Positions 53,147-60,925 of a stretch of 64,000 bases of DNA are shown here, piece after piece. Origin of the DNA: Neobacillus bataviensis LMG 21833 (lineage in GTDB: Bacteria > Bacillota > Bacilli > Bacillales > Cytobacillaceae); NCBI RefSeq assembly GCF_000307875.1, contig NZ_AJLS01000115.1:62001-126000 (forward strand). The letters run 5' to 3'. The stretch's first letter is position 1; each line of letters opens with the position of its first letter. The translations under genes and the position numbers were made by a program. Below the pieces are notes generated by a model. That model saw only the letters and a program-made list of their open reading frames with translations, ran no database searches and had not been told where the DNA came from.

Positions 53147-54283
53147 TCACTTCGTCGCAATCATCACCAAGCAAATATCATCCTTTTGAGGATTCATAAC
53201 CTCGCACCTTGGCTGCAGCCGCTGAAGCAGCGCCGCCGGGTCATCCATGCCATCCTCCTGCATGCAGCTGGTCAGCGTCACCTTCGCATCCTCATACTCC
53301 TCCTCGAGCCATTCCGACAAGCCATCCGTATACAGCAAAATCCGCGCCCTGTCCTCGTAGGAAATGACCCCTTTACTCACCTCAATCTCATCAAAAAAGC
53401 CCAAGGCACAGCAACCTTCCTCCAGCAACTGCACTTCTCCATCCACCATCGCAATTCCCGCCGGATGCCCGGCATTCACGTACTCAATTGTCTGCTTTTC
53501 GGTGTCGAGAACGAAGTAAATGGCCGTAAAATAATAGTTTATTAAACTATCATTATGTAGTTGATTCATGCGCCGGTTCAGCTCTATCATCACGGACTCC
53601 GGGTCGCACAAACTGGTAATCGAATCCTTTAACGCCGAATAAATATACATACACACGAGCGACGATGAAATCCCATGACCCATCATATCGAGCAAAATCA
53701 CGCCATAACGGTGCGGGCTGATCTTGTACCAGGCATACAAATCGCCGGCAAGCTCAAACGAAGGCTTGTAAACCGCCGAAATGACCACATCCTCCTCCTG
53801 AATCGGGCCTGAAAGCATACTAAGCTGCACCTGCTTGGCTAAATCCAGCTCATATTGAATCCGCTTATCCCGTTCCTTACGTAAATCCTTCTCCTGCTTT
53901 AACCGCAGTACCGAGCGAATGCGCGCCAGCAGCTCCACTTTATTAATCGGCTTCATCACATAATCAAGGGCGCCGGCATCCATCGCCTGGGCCATTATAT
54001 TGGAATCGCCCATTGCCGTGACAAAGATAATCGGAAGATCGTTGAACCGCTCAGTCGCTAAAATCGTGCGGCAGGCCTCAATGCCGTCGATTTCCGGCAT
54101 CATTAAATCCATCAAAATTAAATCGATATCACTTTCACCGGGATGAGGCGCATCAAGCTGTAAATAATCGTATAACTCCATAGCGGAAGACAGTAGCACC
54201 AATCGTTTATAGCCTGCATTGTACAATATTTTTTCAACTATCATCAGATTTGTTTTATTGTCATCGACAATGACAATTTTCAT
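53147..54283 (-). CDS. rsbY: response-regulator PP2C phosphatase RsbY
   Basis: A 378-residue protein: receiver domain (about 1-125) with acidic IVDDNK, phospho-Asp in LILMDLMMPEIDG and Lys in YVMKPINK; a linker coiled coil (about 130-160); and a PP2C/SpoIIE phosphatase domain with metal-binding GDLYAW and DMMGHG. Dephosphorylation of RsbV-P by this enzyme releases sigma-B. The REC-PP2C architecture matches B. cereus RsbY, activated by RsbK. ATG at 54283 is preferred since AAAGGG lies six bases before it. It follows sigB but is separated by a terminator. Confidence 0.9.
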   Translation of the reverse strand: MKIVIVDDNKTNLMIVEKILYNAGYKRLVLLSSAMELYDYLQLDAPHPGESDIDLILMDLMMPEIDGIEACRTILATERFNDLPIIFVTAMGDSNIMAQAMDAGALDYVMKPINKVELLARIRSVLRLKQEKDLRKERDKRIQYELDLAKQVQLSMLSGPIQEEDVVISAVYKPSFELAGDLYAWYKISPHRYGVILLDMMGHGISSSLVCMYIYSALKDSITSLCDPESVMIELNRRMNQLHNDSLINYYFTAIYFVLDTEKQTIEYVNAGHPAGIAMVDGEVQLLEEGCCALGFFDEIEVSKGVISYEDRARILLYTDGLSEWLEEEYEDAKVTLTSCMQEDGMDDPAALLQRLQPRCEVMNPQKDDICLVMIATK

Positions 54284-54313
54284 AGCCATCCCTTTTGCCA
54301 ACCCCTTTTTAAA

Positions 54314-54366
54314 AGGGTCAGACCCCCACTGTGTTACCGCATTAACGCATCGGGGGTCTGACCCCT
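54314..54366 (-). terminator. class B palindrome ending sigB
   Basis: AGGGGTCAGACCCCC and GGGGGTCTGACCCT form a 13-bp stem with CTTTTAAAAA after it. The first arm (54352-54364) lies inside the sigB coding region and the stop codon lies in the loop. Confidence 0.85.
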
Positions 54367-55125
54367 AAGTGTTTTCCGCAATTTTTCAAGCGCCTTTTTC
54401 TGCAGCCTTGATACATGCATCTGTGAAATCCCCAAATACTCGCCTGTTTCCTTTTGGCTCTTATTCTCGACAAATGTGTAATGAATCACTTCCCGTTCCC
54501 TGTCCGATAAAACGTGGAGGACACTCTCAAGCAATAGCTTTTGATCCACCCTTTCATAGCCCTCATCATGCGTTCCAACTATATCTAAGGTTGTCACCGT
54601 ACTTCCCTCAGATCCCGTTTCAATCGTTTGGTCAACGGAGGCGGTCTGATAGCTTTTCCCCATTTCCATCGCTTCTAAAAGTTCCTCTTCGGAAATCTCC
54701 ATATACTCGGCGATTTCGTGGATCTTTGGGGATCGTTGATATTGATTGGTCAGCTCGTCCACGACCGTTTTAATTTTCGGCCAGGTTTCTTTGATCCTTC
54801 GCGGGACATGGACGCCCCATGTTTTATCCCGTAAAAATCGCTTAATCTCCCCAATAACAGTCGGGATTAAAAACGACTCGAAGGATCGCCCCAAAGCGGG
54901 ATCATACCGCCGAATTGCCGACAATAACCCAATCATCGCCACCTGCATAATATCCTCGTGAAAATTTTTCCCCTTGGAATATTTCCGTGCCAGGCTTGCG
55001 ACCAGTGCATTGTAATGCTCCACCAGTACGTTTTGCGCTTCTGGGTCCTCATCCTGCTGGAACGCCAATATCAGGGCATCAATTTCTTCCTTAGTTCGTC
55101 TCCCGGTTTGAGATGGTTGTGTCAT
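54334..55125 (-). CDS. sigB: RNA polymerase sigma factor SigB
   Basis: A 263-residue sigma factor for the general stress response. Region 2 contains EDIMQVAMIGLLSAIRRYDP, FLIPTVIGEIKRFLRDK; region 3 has VPRRIKETWP; region 4 VLSDREREVIHYTFVENKSQ and GISQMHVSRLQKKALEKLR. ATG at 55125; it overlaps rsbW by 35 bases, as in B. subtilis. The last ten residues (RGQTPDALMR) are encoded by the arm and loop of a palindromic repeat, so the natural C-terminus has been replaced or extended. The core domains are intact. Confidence 0.95.
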   Translation of the reverse strand: MTQPSQTGRRTKEEIDALILAFQQDEDPEAQNVLVEHYNALVASLARKYSKGKNFHEDIMQVAMIGLLSAIRRYDPALGRSFESFLIPTVIGEIKRFLRDKTWGVHVPRRIKETWPKIKTVVDELTNQYQRSPKIHEIAEYMEISEEELLEAMEMGKSYQTASVDQTIETGSEGSTVTTLDIVGTHDEGYERVDQKLLLESVLHVLSDREREVIHYTFVENKSQKETGEYLGISQMHVSRLQKKALEKLRKTLRGQTPDALMR

Positions 55126-55573
55126 GATTTTCACGCTCCCCACTTCGGTTCTTCACCATGAAGACCGTTACACCGGAATGATTCAACACCCGGACTTCAT
55201 CCATCAGCGTTTCTATCAAATATAAGCCTAACCCTCCCTCTGAAAGCTGCTCCACCGTACTAGTTTCCGTATAAGGGCCAAGTTCTTCTTTTGTTTGGTA
55301 AAAATTAAAGCTCTTTCCACTATCGGCAACGACGATTTCCAACTTGTCCTGATACACCCCGAAGCCGATGATCACTTCCCCGCCCTCGTCTTTGTGGTAG
55401 GCATGCTGGACAGCATTCGTACACGCCTCGCTGACAGCGATTTTCATGTCCTCAATTTCCTCATATGTATACCCCATGCGGCTGGCAATTCCCGATAACG
55501 TTAATCTTATGACCCCGACATAATCCGGCTTGGCCGGAATTTTCATTTCAATATAATCCATCACTTTGTTCAC
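55091..55573 (-). CDS. rsbW: anti-sigma-B factor and serine kinase RsbW
   Basis: A 160-residue GHKL-fold kinase that binds SigB or phosphorylates RsbV. ATP-site motifs: [21 protein letters not shown] and [13 protein letters not shown]. The start GTG at 55573 overlaps the rsbV stop (GTGA); an ATG four codons later is possible. Length matches the B. subtilis protein. Partner-switch logic with the adjacent rsbV and sigB. Confidence 0.95.
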   Translation of the reverse strand: MNKVMDYIEMKIPAKPDYVGVIRLTLSGIASRMGYTYEEIEDMKIAVSEACTNAVQHAYHKDEGGEVIIGFGVYQDKLEIVVADSGKSFNFYQTKEELGPYTETSTVEQLSEGGLGLYLIETLMDEVRVLNHSGVTVFMVKNRSGERENHDTTISNRETN

Positions 55574-55902
55574 TCTTCCCCACCCTCTGAATTTGCAGAA
55601 ATATTCATGATATGACTCAAACCGGTAATTTTAAATAGTCGCTTTAATCGCTCCGATAACTCAACCAACCTTAATTCGCCGCCATTATTCTTCAGCTGCT
55701 TGAACAAGCCAACAAATACGCCCAGCCCGGTACTATCTAAATAAGATACATCCTTAAGATTAACCGTTATCAATTGATTCTTCCCCTCAGCAAGCGGCAA
55801 TAATTCCTCTCTTAGCTGCGGCGCCGTAAACGCATCAATTTCCCCGCTAACCCGTACCACAATTTCCTGATCGTGCTGCTGTTTATCTATTTTCATGTTC
55901 AT
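55570..55902 (-). CDS. rsbV: anti-anti-sigma factor RsbV
   Basis: A 110-residue STAS protein. The phosphorylatable serine lies in [16 protein letters not shown]. When unphosphorylated it captures RsbW and frees SigB. First gene of the rsbV-rsbW-sigB operon, preceded by a near-consensus sigma-B promoter that gives autoregulation. No rsbRST genes lie upstream. Confidence 0.95.
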   Translation of the reverse strand: MNMKIDKQQHDQEIVVRVSGEIDAFTAPQLREELLPLAEGKNQLITVNLKDVSYLDSTGLGVFVGLFKQLKNNGGELRLVELSERLKRLFKITGLSHIMNISANSEGGEE

Positions 55903-55933
55903 ACCATCACACCTTTAATCTTTTATTTTGTAC

Positions 55934-55958
55934 ATACCCGTTTACTAGAATCTTAAAC
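55934..55958 (-). promoter_or_regulatory. autoregulatory sigma-B promoter of rsbV-rsbW-sigB
   Basis: GTTTAA, 13 bp, GGGTAT on the minus strand; both hexamers are perfect matches. Confidence 0.88.
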
Positions 55959-56032
55959 ATCCTTTTTAAAAAAATTTCTTTTTTGTATTATACCAAAATA
56001 TGCTAGTTAATCGAATGGACTGTTTGAACGAG

Positions 56033-56058
56033 GTTTTATTTTTCAAAAAATAGGGTAC
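56033..56058 (+). promoter_or_regulatory. sigma-B promoter of the 52-residue gene
   Basis: GTTTTA, 14 bp, GGGTAC, 26 bp before the start codon. Confidence 0.7.
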
Positions 56059-56083
56059 TGACAGGGAAAGGAGTGATAAATCT

Positions 56084-56242
56084 ATGAAAAAAAGAAATGA
56101 TGAGGAGCTCAAGTCGGCTGACAATAGTTCGATGGCCCAAAACTTAGAGGAAGTGAAGGAACTCGGCAAGCAAATGAAGAAGGCCAAAACCGGCACTGAG
56201 CTGAAGGAAGAGCGGAACAAAACGCAGGATCCGCTGCAATAG
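56084..56242 (+). CDS. small charged stress protein, 52 residues
   Basis: AAAGGAG lies eight bases before ATG. The product MKKRNDEELKSADNSSMAQN, then VKELGKQMKKAKTGTELKEE, is all charged and helical, probably disordered like small acid-soluble or KGG-type stress proteins. It has its own sigma-B promoter. The end of the gene overlaps one arm of a 10-bp inverted repeat (GCAGGATCCG at 56225 and CGGATCCTGC at 56260). No family recognised. Confidence 0.6.
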   Translation: MKKRNDEELKSADNSSMAQNLEEVKELGKQMKKAKTGTELKEERNKTQDPLQ

Positions 56243-56286
56243 CGGCAGTGGTCTGTTCAACGGATCCTGCATAAAAACAATGACCT

Positions 56287-56310
56287 TGCCAGGCTACCCG
56301 CCTGGCTTTT
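56287..56310 (+). terminator. intrinsic terminator of the 52-residue gene
   Basis: GCCAGGC and GCCTGGC pair around TACCC, followed by TTTTATG; same stem as at 36777. Confidence 0.85.
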
Positions 56311-56323
56311 ATGCTTTTTAAAG

Positions 56324-56449
56324 CAAGTGGTTGATAAATACTGAAAAGTGGTTGATAAAAGGTCAATAGCGGTTGATATATTTAAAAAGTGGTTGATACC
56401 CCTTCGAAATCGGTCGATATATGGTCCAATCTAGTTGATAAAGTGCAAC
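56324..56449. repeat. tandem array, six units of 20-21 bp (GGTTGATA)
   Basis: GGTTGAT or a one-base variant starts at 56329, 56350, 56371, 56391, 56412 and 56433; the steps are 21, 21, 20, 21 and 21 bp. Motif as in the pair at 40324, here on the other strand. It lies between converging genes just behind a terminator. Confidence 0.88.
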
Positions 56450-56522
56450 GACCCGCAAAAAAGAAGCTTGCGCTGTTAGCACAAGCCTCGTCTTTTAAGC
56501 TTATCTAGCTGGATCAACAATT

Positions 56523-56795
56523 CTAATCATCCTTACGTTGGTTACTTCTTGCTTCGCCGCCCTTTTCCCCGATCTCTTGATAAAACTCCTTATCATGATT
56601 CTCGGCTGTGGCCTCTCCGCCTTTACGGCCAATCTCTTGATAAAACTCTTTATCATGATTCTCGGCTGTTGCTTCTCCGCCTTTGCGGCCGATTTCTTGA
56701 TAAAACTCTTTATCATGATTTTCGGCTGTCGCTTGGCCGCCTTTACGTCCCGCTTCCTCTAACGTCATTTTCCCGTCATTATCCTTGCTTGCCAT
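56523..56795 (-). CDS. gsiB: KGG-repeat general stress protein GsiB
   Basis: A 90-residue hydrophilin with a leading GRKGGQATAENHD unit and repeated 20-residue units of the form GRKGGEATAENHDKEFYQEI; the DNA repeat is 60 bp and nearly identical. GsiB in B. subtilis is a strongly sigma-B-dependent, LEA-like desiccation protein. ATG at 56795, nine bases after GGAGG. A weak sigma-B-like promoter lies at 56912-56937. Confidence 0.92.
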   Translation of the reverse strand: MASKDNDGKMTLEEAGRKGGQATAENHDKEFYQEIGRKGGEATAENHDKEFYQEIGRKGGEATAENHDKEFYQEIGEKGGEARSNQRKDD

Positions 56796-56911
56796 GTTCA
56801 AATTCCTCCCCTATGTTTTTTTTCGTGTAGCCATCCCACTTATGAACGCCTACATCAAGATTACCTGAGCCGTTCCACGTTGCTTCGACTCATTGTAACC
56901 TTGGTTATGTT

Positions 56912-56937
56912 GTACCACCTTCCCTTGCCGCTAAAAC
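56912..56937 (-). promoter_or_regulatory. possible sigma-B promoter of gsiB
   Basis: GTTTTA, 14 bp, TGGTAC on the minus strand; one mismatch in the first base of the -10. The leader would be about 110 nt. Confidence 0.4.
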
Positions 56938-56994
56938 TCTATTTCCCCATTTTAATAGTTTTGAAATAATTGTAACAAGAACCAGATGAAGCAT

Positions 56995-57010
56995 AAGGAC
57001 CGTCCCCTGC
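56995..57010. repeat. dispersed repeat, class C (AGGACCGTCCCCTGC)
   Basis: Single copy between gsiB and the acyl carrier protein gene. The remainder of 56940-57162 is AT-rich promoter-like DNA without a gene. Confidence 0.6.
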
Positions 57011-57162
57011 TTCCCATTTATATTCAAGTTACGGTTGATACCCAAAATGAGAATGGAGTAAACTTCCATTTTATCAACTGTTCACTGGATATTATTTTAT
57101 ATTTTGCGTTCCGAATTTGACTGTTATAATAGTGGTTACGAAAATACTAGGAGGTTGACCCA

Positions 57163-57390
57163 ATGACCACATTTGAAAAGTTAAAGCCAATTATTGCAGA
57201 CCAACTGGGTGTCAAAATGGAGAATATTAAATTGGAAGCATCATTCAAAGATGATTTCGAAGCTGATTCTCTTGATATGGTGGATCTGACCATGGAAATT
57301 GAAGATGAATTCGCCATCGAAATTAGTGACAAAGTCGCAGCGAAGCTTCAAACGGTCGGAGATGTCGTAAACTATATTGAAAAGCGATAA
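57163..57390 (+). CDS. acyl carrier protein, stand-alone copy
   Basis: A 75-residue acidic [23 protein letters not shown], phosphopantetheine serine in [10 protein letters not shown] (about Ser36), [21 protein letters not shown] after TAGGAGG. No fabD/fabF/plsX partners are near, whereas the housekeeping acpP of bacilli lies in the plsX-fabD-fabG-acpP cluster. It may be a second ACP, although the sequence keeps the fatty-acid ACP motif. Confidence 0.88.
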   Translation: MTTFEKLKPIIADQLGVKMENIKLEASFKDDFEADSLDMVDLTMEIEDEFAIEISDKVAAKLQTVGDVVNYIEKR

Positions 57391-57397
57391 TAGGATG

Positions 57398-57472
57398 GCC
57401 CCACGCAGGCGGACACTTGATCACGTCTGAACGTATCGCACGCGGCATCCGCTAAGGATTGGGGCTTTTCTA
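57398..57472 (+). terminator. nested stem-loop terminator after the ACP gene
   Basis: GGCCCCA and TGGGGC pair, enclosing GCGGA/TCCGC; CTTTTCT follows. From 57480 to 57650 nothing else is recognised. Confidence 0.65.
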
Positions 57473-57650
57473 GAACTTTAAAACCATAATAATCGATAAA
57501 AGCTGTATGATCCTTAGTAACTCGGTAGCTAAAAGGGGCTTCCTCAACTATGGCGAGTTTACCTTTTCAAATACCAATTCCACTGTCATTTCGGCACGTA
57601 TCTTAAGAAAAGTACCTCAAAACGGCACAATCCCCACTGCTTCATTTTGT

Positions 57651-58577
57651 TTATTTAGTAGTTGTAAAATAGGCTTCCCCTAGAATTTCCTTCACTTGAT
57701 ACTGATCTGATGAAAGCTCTTTTTCAATAAAAGAGGTAACAGCTGATTGTTCCACGTCGTACATGACTTCAACTTCTTTAGAAAAGAGCAGTTTTTCTTT
57801 TTCCAGCAGGCTAGAAAGGGATGGTTGCTGTTTTGGCTGCAGGTCTTCCCTATTTAAAACTTGTTTTAAACCGTCCACATAGGATTCAAACGGGCGGCCG
57901 CCCACAATTTTTACTCCTTTATTTTCCTCATTGATCATGACGATGGTAGGAAGACCTCTGACACCTAAGCTTCTGGCTAGACCGAAATCTTCATTCAATA
58001 ATTGTTGTCCGATTGGTTGTTCCGCTTCATTGACAATGGCTTCTCCATCAAGACCAAGTTTATTTACGATTTCAATCATAACGGATGGATCTGAAATATT
58101 TTGATTAAAGGCAAAAAGGGCCTCTCTTGCACGACGCAAATATTCATGTGCTTTTTGCTCATTATGATTTTTTTGAATGACCTTAAATACACGAGAGGGT
58201 GGGTAGGATGATTGAACAGGATTATCAATCATTAAAGTCCCATCAATTGGCATTCTTGAATATTCTCCAACTTCTCTCCAGTGACCAGCAACGTCGGCTG
58301 GTTTATAAATTCCGTTGGCAGGGTCGATTGGCCCGTCATGCCATTTTTCCAGCAAACCACCCATAACCGGATGAAAGTTAAAATACTCTCCATACTGCTC
58401 GATAAAACGACGGAGCACGGGTTCAATTGCCCAGCAATGTGAACAAATAGGATCCGTCACATAATAAAGATTAATTGATTTTTTTGGCTGATTAAAATCA
58501 ATCATCTCCATTTCTTCCTCTCCAGCGACTCCGCATACACCTGTTTCTAAATCACAAATCATATTATTATTATTCAA
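57651..58577 (-). CDS. DsbA-family thioredoxin-fold protein (SpxH/FrnE-like)
   Basis: A 308-residue cytoplasmic protein. The active-site motif CSHC lies in DPICSHCWAIEPVLRRF (about 41-57), the helical insertion contains NPVQSSYPPSRVFKVIQ, and the cis-Pro appears in VRGLPTIVMI. The architecture is like the Spx adaptor SpxH/YjbH (DPLCPECW) and FrnE; an extra Cys-rich N-terminus (ICDLETGVCGV) and C-terminal extension are present. A dithiol oxidoreductase or proteolytic adaptor is possible. ATG start. A Fur-like box lies upstream. Confidence 0.75.
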   Translation of the reverse strand: MNNNNMICDLETGVCGVAGEEEMEMIDFNQPKKSINLYYVTDPICSHCWAIEPVLRRFIEQYGEYFNFHPVMGGLLEKWHDGPIDPANGIYKPADVAGHWREVGEYSRMPIDGTLMIDNPVQSSYPPSRVFKVIQKNHNEQKAHEYLRRAREALFAFNQNISDPSVMIEIVNKLGLDGEAIVNEAEQPIGQQLLNEDFGLARSLGVRGLPTIVMINEENKGVKIVGGRPFESYVDGLKQVLNREDLQPKQQPSLSSLLEKEKLLFSKEVEVMYDVEQSAVTSFIEKELSSDQYQVKEILGEAYFTTTK

Positions 58578-58644
58578 TTCATTTGTCCCCCTATAGATGT
58601 TTTACTTTTCAACATTATTATTTTCTTTACAATTGAATTGTACG

Positions 58645-58659
58645 TGAGAATGACAATCA
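58645..58659. promoter_or_regulatory. possible Fur/Zur-type box
   Basis: TGAGAATGACAATCA approximates the 7-1-7 box TGATAATNATTATCA (three to four mismatches). It lies about 70-80 bp upstream of the DsbA-family gene. Confidence 0.3.
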
Positions 58660-58726
58660 TCAACACCAATAGTTCTATAGATTTGTCGTTTATACAACAC
58701 ATTGAGGAAATTGTATAAAAAGTAAA

Positions 58727-58842
58727 GCAGGGGACGGTTCTTACCGCTTCAAAATTAAAAGGAAAAAGGAGATTTTGACTTATGTGTCATAATCTCCTTT
58801 TTGTCTTTGTTTCAAACAAAGCCAAGAGAACCCTCCTCTCGG
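58727..58842. repeat. class C repeat halves around a terminator
   Basis: GCAGGGGACGGTTCT at 58727-58741 and AGAGAACCCTCCTCT at 58824-58839 flank a perfect stem AAAAAGGAGATT/AATCTCCTTTTT (58763-58803). On the minus strand the stem is followed by TCCTTTTAATTTT and terminates the SR1P-like gene. Confidence 0.75.
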
Positions 58843-58848
58843 TACTCA

Positions 58849-58992
58849 CTACTCTTCCTTCTTCTCCTGGGAACATTCTGTACATACTCCATACCATGTT
58901 TTAACACCATCTATGCTATCGACCATATCAATTTCTGTTTCACACACTTGACATATAATTGTACCTTGTTTTACTGTTAGTGTTTCGCCCAT
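58849..58992 (-). CDS. SR1P-like small zinc-finger peptide
   Basis: A 47-residue product: VKQGTIICQVCETEID, then IDGVKTWYGVCTECSQ and an acidic end. The pattern GTI.CQ.C...I...D..K..YG.C..C matches the SR1P/GapA-binding peptide family of Bacillus, with CxxC pairs. SR1P stimulates RNase J1 through GapA in B. subtilis. ATG with GGGGGG about nine bases upstream; the gene is below common length cut-offs. Confidence 0.65.
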   Translation of the reverse strand: MGETLTVKQGTIICQVCETEIDMVDSIDGVKTWYGVCTECSQEKKEE

Positions 58993-59066
58993 TATTCTCT
59001 GCCCCCCGTACATACTTTTAATAAAACTGATTTAATACACTCAACAGATAAAGGGATATGATAAAT

Positions 59067-60023
59067 CTAGCTTAAAAGCTTTTCTAGTAATCTATATTTA
59101 TCCTGCTTGTCAGCTATCCCGGCATTTATGTTTCCAAGTTCTTTATGAATGATTTTATTTTCTTTAATCCCTACAGCTTGTCCGGAATATCCATTCATCA
59201 GCAGTTCGACTGCTGTAACTCCCATGTTACTTGCTAATACCCGATCAAATGCTGAAGGATTTCCCCCTCTTTGGATGAACCCTAATACGGTAGTTCTTAC
59301 ACTAATGTTCAACTTTTCTTCAATATATCGCTGTAAGTCTTGTAACTCATACATTCTTTCCGTTACAATCACGATGTTATCCTTTTTGCCATTACTCATT
59401 CTTAGACGTAATTTTGAGCATATGGTATTTACATCTAGCGGTTTTTCTGGGGTAGAGATGATTTCTCCGCCGCCTGCTAACGCAGAATACAAGGCTAGAT
59501 CACCACAATATCTTCCCATCACTTCAACTATCGTTGTTTTATCATGAGAAAAATCTGTATCTTTAATTTTACCGATACACTCCAAAACGGTATTTAAAGT
59601 GGTATCAAATCCAATTGAATAGTCTGTAAAAGCTAAATCATTGTCAATTGTTCCAGGTATACCAACCACTTTAATCCCTAATTCGTGTAACTTTTCGGCT
59701 CCTTTTAAAGACCCTCCGCCACCAATAACAATCAAAGAATTTATGCCCTGGTTTTTTAATATCTCAACGGCCTTTTTTCTTCCTATTTCCTCCATGAATT
59801 CCATGGATCTTGACGTTTTTAATATCGTTCCACCTCTGTCAGCAATATCCTCTACCTCTAAAGGAGTTAATCGATGAATTTTACCTTCAAGTAAACCTTG
59901 GAATCCACACTGTATGCCCATTACTTCCAAATGATAGTGACTTGCGGCTTTTACTACTGCCCTGATAACGGCATTCATGCCCGGGGCATCTCCGCCACTT
60001 GTTAGGACACCTATTTTTGTCAT
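59067..60023 (-). CDS. 6-phosphofructokinase-like sugar kinase with altered Mg site
   Basis: A 318-residue PfkA-family kinase: TSGGDAPGMNAVIRAVVKAA, PGTIDNDL (catalytic Asp intact), EVMGRYCGDLALYSALAGG and GFIQRGGNPSAFDRVLA. The ATP/Mg loop is IGGGGS; the family has IGGDGS, so the Asp equivalent to E. coli Asp103, which binds Mg, is Gly. ATG at 60023 follows AGGAG by 11 bases; upstream codons are not family-like. It is the last gene of the tkt operon and probably acts on a related ketose phosphate. Confidence 0.85.
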   Translation of the reverse strand: MTKIGVLTSGGDAPGMNAVIRAVVKAASHYHLEVMGIQCGFQGLLEGKIHRLTPLEVEDIADRGGTILKTSRSMEFMEEIGRKKAVEILKNQGINSLIVIGGGGSLKGAEKLHELGIKVVGIPGTIDNDLAFTDYSIGFDTTLNTVLECIGKIKDTDFSHDKTTIVEVMGRYCGDLALYSALAGGGEIISTPEKPLDVNTICSKLRLRMSNGKKDNIVIVTERMYELQDLQRYIEEKLNISVRTTVLGFIQRGGNPSAFDRVLASNMGVTAVELLMNGYSGQAVGIKENKIIHKELGNINAGIADKQDKYRLLEKLLS

Positions 60024-60130
60024 GACCAATGCAACTCCTAAACAATTTAAAATTTTATTACCCTTTTCACCGTAAAGGTCAAGCGCTTTTATGGTGGTTT
60101 TTAGTGTCAAAATATTTAAGAGCAAAAACT

Positions 60131-60847
60131 TTAATTTGTATCATCTCTCCAATACCGATTGTATAAGTTTTTCATATGTTTAGTCATGACTTCCACTGCT
60201 TCTTTTTCGTTGTGTTCCTCAATCGATTTAATAAGTAATTGATGCTCTTTAAAATTAATGTCTCTATAATCTGGTCGGGTTACCGTTCGGTCTCGAATAA
60301 ATTCCCACATTTCTTGTTGTTTCATTGCATTACTAATGGCTTTCATGATATTGATGATTAATTCATTATGAGTGGCCTTGGCAATACCGATGTGTAATTT
60401 CTCGTCTGTTTCTGGTACATAGACACCCTTCTTGGTTTCTAGCTCCATCACATTAATCGTCGCACGCAGCTCGTCGATGTCTTCATCCGTCGCCGCAAGG
60501 GCTGCAAGTTTTATAATAAGAGGCTCAAAATTCATTCTTACTTCAATAATATCCTCAGGGGATATCGAATTAAAGAAGATCGCTGACTCTGACAGATTGG
60601 GTGCAATTTGATCGCTTTTCACATAAACCCCTTCGCCTTGACGGGAATATATAATACCATTCAATTCTAATGCGCTTAGAGCCTGTCGAATTGGAACACG
60701 ACTCACACCGAACTGTTCACAAAGCTCTCTTTCTGTAGGCAGTTTATCACCTTTTTTAAATGAACCTGATTGAATTTCGGAAAGGATTTGATGATAAATT
60801 TGGATATACAATTTCTTACTGGCCACTGGATTAAATATAATTACCAT
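60131..60847 (-). CDS. GntR-family regulator, FCD subfamily, of the tkt operon
   Basis: A 238-residue regulator. Winged helix at about 10-75 (KKGDKLPTERELCEQFGVSR, IRQALSALELNGI), FCD domain from about 90. It is co-transcribed with the sugar genes, after an internal terminator, and before the kinase. The 30-bp palindrome covering the operon promoter is the probable target. Confidence 0.88.
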   Translation of the reverse strand: MVIIFNPVASKKLYIQIYHQILSEIQSGSFKKGDKLPTERELCEQFGVSRVPIRQALSALELNGIIYSRQGEGVYVKSDQIAPNLSESAIFFNSISPEDIIEVRMNFEPLIIKLAALAATDEDIDELRATINVMELETKKGVYVPETDEKLHIGIAKATHNELIINIMKAISNAMKQQEMWEFIRDRTVTRPDYRDINFKEHQLLIKSIEEHNEKEAVEVMTKHMKNLYNRYWRDDTN

Positions 60848-60881
60848 TACTCCTCTCCATTTTTTTCTTTTTTAAAAATAG

Positions 60882-60907
60882 ACAGGCATCCCGACTGGAA
60901 TGCCTGT
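60882..60907 (-). terminator. internal terminator between the SDR and gntR genes
   Basis: ACAGGCAT and ATGCCTGT pair around ten bases; CTATTTTTAAAA follows on the minus strand. Partial read-through would lower regulator and kinase expression. Confidence 0.7.
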
Positions 60908-60925
60908 ACAGTAAGGATTTATTAA

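Noticed and set aside
57398..57472. tRNA or structured small RNA after the ACP gene
   Set aside because: No anticodon arm or TPsiC-type sequence; a nested terminator explains the pairing.
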